Assembly: GCA_016763135.1 (NCBI GenBank)
Contig: JAESUI010000307.1
Coordinates: 1-8,199 of the forward strand
Reading direction: 5' to 3'
Length of the DNA stretch: 8,199 nt
Origin: Flavobacteriales bacterium
Lineage (GTDB): Bacteria > Bacteroidota > Bacteroidia > Flavobacteriales_E > Vicingaceae
The notes beneath the pieces were generated by a model. The model saw only the letters and a list, made by a program, of their open reading frames with translations. It made no database searches and was not told the origin of the DNA. The number at the start of each line of letters is the position of its first letter. Position 1 is the first letter of the stretch. This document shows positions 6,858 through 8,199 of the stretch, piece by piece. Both the position numbers and the translations under genes were made by a program.

Positions 6858-7761
6858 ATGTCAATAAAAGTAAAAAATGTAACTAAGATTTATGGTGAGC
6901 AAAAAGCATTAGATGATGTTTCCTTTTCAGTAGAACCTGGTCATATTGTTGGGTTTTTAGGGCCTAATGGTGCTGGGAAATCTACTATGATGAAAATTAT
7001 CACTTGCTTTATTCCTCAATCATCAGGAAGTGTTAGTGTTTGTGGGTACGATGTAATTGAAAATCCTATTGACGTAAAAAGACAAGTGGGATATTTGCCA
7101 GAGCATAATCCTTTGTACTTAGACATGTATGTAAAAGAATATTTAGATTTTGTTGGGGGAGTTTATAAAATAGACAATAGAAAAGGTAGGATAAAGGAAA
7201 TGATTGATATGGTTGGGTTGGGAATTGAGCAGAACAAAAAAATTGGAGCACTTTCTAAAGGGTACCGACAAAGAGTTGGCTTAGCTCAAGCAATGATTCA
7301 CGATCCTAAAGTGTTAATCTTAGATGAGCCAACCACAGGATTAGATCCAAATCAATTGGAAGAAATAAGAGGGTTAATTAAAAATATTGGAAAAGAAAAA
7401 ACCATTATGCTTTCTACTCATATAATGCAAGAAGTAGAAGCAATTTGTGATAAAACAATTATTGTTAATCATGGTAAAATTGTGGCTGACGATAAAACGA
7501 AAGACTTACAAAATCAACAAAAAAATCTAATTGTTTTAACTGTCGAATTTGACAAAGAAGTTGACCTTAAGCAGATACAGAATATAGATGGAGTTGTTCA
7601 AGTTAAAAAATTCCCACGATAACACATGGTTGTTTGAAATAAAAGCAGATGCTGTTAGAAACAACATCTTCCAATTTGCTATGCAGCAAGATATAGTAGT
7701 ATTAACGATGCAAAAAGAAACACAAAGTTTAGAAGCAGTATTTAAAAAGCTAACTACTTAA
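6858..7761 (+). pseudogene. gldA: Gliding motility ABC transporter ATP-binding protein GldA, frameshifted near the 3' end
   Basis: ATG 6858 (MSIKVKNVTKIYG) is preferred over the in-frame TTG at 6822, which would add 12 residues unlike the family. The ATPase core is complete: Walker A GPNGAGKST (35-43), YLPEHNPLY with Glu82 at the Q-loop position, signature LSKGYRQR (132-139), Walker B VLILDEP (152-158), GLDP, and H-loop His188 in LSTHIMQE. YLPEHNPLY and STHIMQEVEAICD are typical of GldA. After K251 the frame ends at a stop at 7620. The rest of the family C-terminus (NTWLFEIKADAVRNN to AVFKKLTT) continues in the next frame to 7761. One extra base in an A6T2 run (7605-7612) explains it, and removing it gives a 300-residue protein, the normal GldA length. 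GldA works with membrane partners GldF and GldG, which are not in this window. Probably a sequence error rather than a dead gene. Confidence 0.9.
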
Positions 7762-7885
7762 CTAAGTCACATTTTTCAATAATAGCACCTTCGTATAACT
7801 CTAAATATTTGTCATACTCAGCCCCAGACCTTACTACACCTTTTACTTTTAATGATGCAGTATTGTCATTTGATGCAGCGGTAAA
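7754..7885 (-). pseudogene. 3' remnant of an unidentified gene on the minus strand
   Basis: Reading leftward, about 43 codons give FTAASNDNTASLKVKGVV followed by RSGAEYDKYLELYEG and AIIEKCDLVK, then TAG (7756-7754). Composition and codon choice look like a genuine soluble protein C-terminus. The frame is closed by a stop at 7888-7886 on its upstream side and contains no start codon, so it is a fragment. Its stop lies within the last bases of gldA, giving a tail-to-tail overlap of eight bases. I do not recognise the family. The plus-strand frame opposite is also open over this stretch (about 7746-7901) but reads less like a protein, so the strand assignment is only moderately sure. Confidence 0.45.
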
Positions 7886-8013
7886 TTACAGCAACATCTA
7901 AATTCAATTTAATTTTAGCAGATTATAAAATTGCTTTTGAAAAAGGAAAACCTTCAAAAAATATAGCCAAAGAAGTTTCATTAACTATTAAAATGGACTA
8001 TAAAGCAAGCTAA
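7885..8013 (+). pseudogene. 3' remnant of a YceI-like protein gene
   Basis: The frame opens right after a stop (7882-7884) and reads ITATSKFNLILADYKIAF, then EKGKPSKNIAKEVSLTIK and MDYKAS to TAA at 8011. The pattern of an LxDYxxxF strand, a GKPSxNIAKEV segment and a final alternating strand resembles the C-terminus of YceI-family lipid-binding beta-barrel proteins in Bacteroidota. This comes from memory of the family and was not searched. No start codon and no N-terminal part are present: a complete YceI protein has roughly 170-200 residues, so about three quarters is missing. A strong terminator follows 22 bases later, which marks this as a real gene end. Confidence 0.5.
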
Positions 8014-8035
8014 TAATTCACTTTAATAGTTAATT

Positions 8036-8071
8036 AAAAATCTCTAGGAATAAAAACTTGGGGATTTTTTT
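8036..8071 (+). terminator. Strong intrinsic terminator after the YceI-like remnant
   Basis: AAAAATCTCTAGG (8036-8048) pairs over 13 positions with CTTGGGGATTTTT (8057-8069), counting three G-T wobbles, around the loop AATAAAAA. A T7 run (8065-8071) ends it. The wobbles pair only in plus-strand RNA and would be A-C mismatches in the minus-strand transcript, so the terminator serves plus-strand transcription. That supports the plus-strand remnant ending at 8013. Confidence 0.85.
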
Positions 8072-8161
8072 ATGAGTTCTATTGCTTGAACAAAAAAAAA
8101 ATACGATTTTTGACAACCTAAATTAATTGTGGAATGATTTGGCTGCTTGCAACCACAGGAA

Positions 8162-8195
8162 AAAAAGCTAAAAAGTGTCATTACGACACCTAGTT
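8162..8195 (-). terminator. Possible minus-strand terminator at the window edge
   Basis: On the minus strand GTGTC (8189-8185) pairs with GACAC (8179-8175) around a five-base loop. A G-T wobble and an A-T pair extend the stem, and T5, AGC and a longer T-run follow. It could end a minus-strand gene entering from the right, which is outside the window. The stem is short, so this is tentative. Between 8072 and 8164 I see no gene, only an A10 run (8092-8101). Confidence 0.35.
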
Positions 8196-8199
8196 TTTC

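Noticed and set aside
8092..8101. A10 tract as a phase-variation switch
   Set aside because: It lies outside any credible gene or promoter, so length changes would have no evident effect.
8044..8199. Minus-strand open frame entering from the right edge (contains VMTLFSFFSCGCK, resembling a lipoprotein signal)
   Set aside because: It reads through an A10/T10 homopolymer and ends inside the plus-strand terminator stem. A likely minus-strand terminator lies within it, and it shows no recognisable domain.

Overview
The window looks like a chromosomal segment from a gliding-type member of the Bacteroidota, most likely Flavobacteriia or a close relative. The reasons are its low GC content (about one third by eye), two proteins with type IX secretion system (T9SS) sorting tails (one type B/CHU_C, one type A/Por), a GldA gliding ABC ATPase, poly-lysine signal-peptide starts, AT-rich start-codon contexts without strong Shine-Dalgarno sequences, and a TAnnTTTG-like promoter element. 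A genus cannot be named from this sequence.

Layout, left to right. (1) 1-1527: the 3' part of a large repeat-built surface protein with a type B T9SS tail. (2) 1528-1709: a weak terminator candidate, then an unusual nested inverted repeat. (3) 1710-3731: a secreted Omp28-type protein with a CGWC thioredoxin-like motif and a type A T9SS tail, followed by a strong terminator at 3751-3783. (4) 3857-5400: a two-gene unit made of an ArsM-type arsenite methyltransferase and an AhpD-like peroxidase-family protein, the pair associated with arsenosugar biosynthesis. A tandem 8-bp repeat lies upstream. (5) 5405-6793, minus strand: dtd and rsgA, with rsgA upstream and its stop one base from the dtd start. 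(6) 6858-7761, plus strand: gldA, divergent from rsgA. (7) 7754-8013: the 3' ends of two oppositely oriented genes, joined where both 5' ends should be. (8) 8036-8071: a strong terminator. From 8072 to 8199 I see no credible gene, only a hairpin near the edge.

Three lesions cluster in the right-hand third. rsgA has a one-base deletion in an A-run, gldA has a one-base insertion in an A/T run, and near 7883 two gene tails are fused head to head. Both frameshifts restore textbook proteins (311 and 300 aa) with a single base change. Sequencing or consensus error is therefore the simplest explanation for them; the fused junction may be a real deletion or an assembly join.

The most interesting biology is the compact arsM-peroxidase unit, which has no radical-SAM arsS beside it. 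The pair offers several cysteine thiols and an AhpD-type CxxC site that could plausibly work together. Nothing here is clearly a wholly new system.
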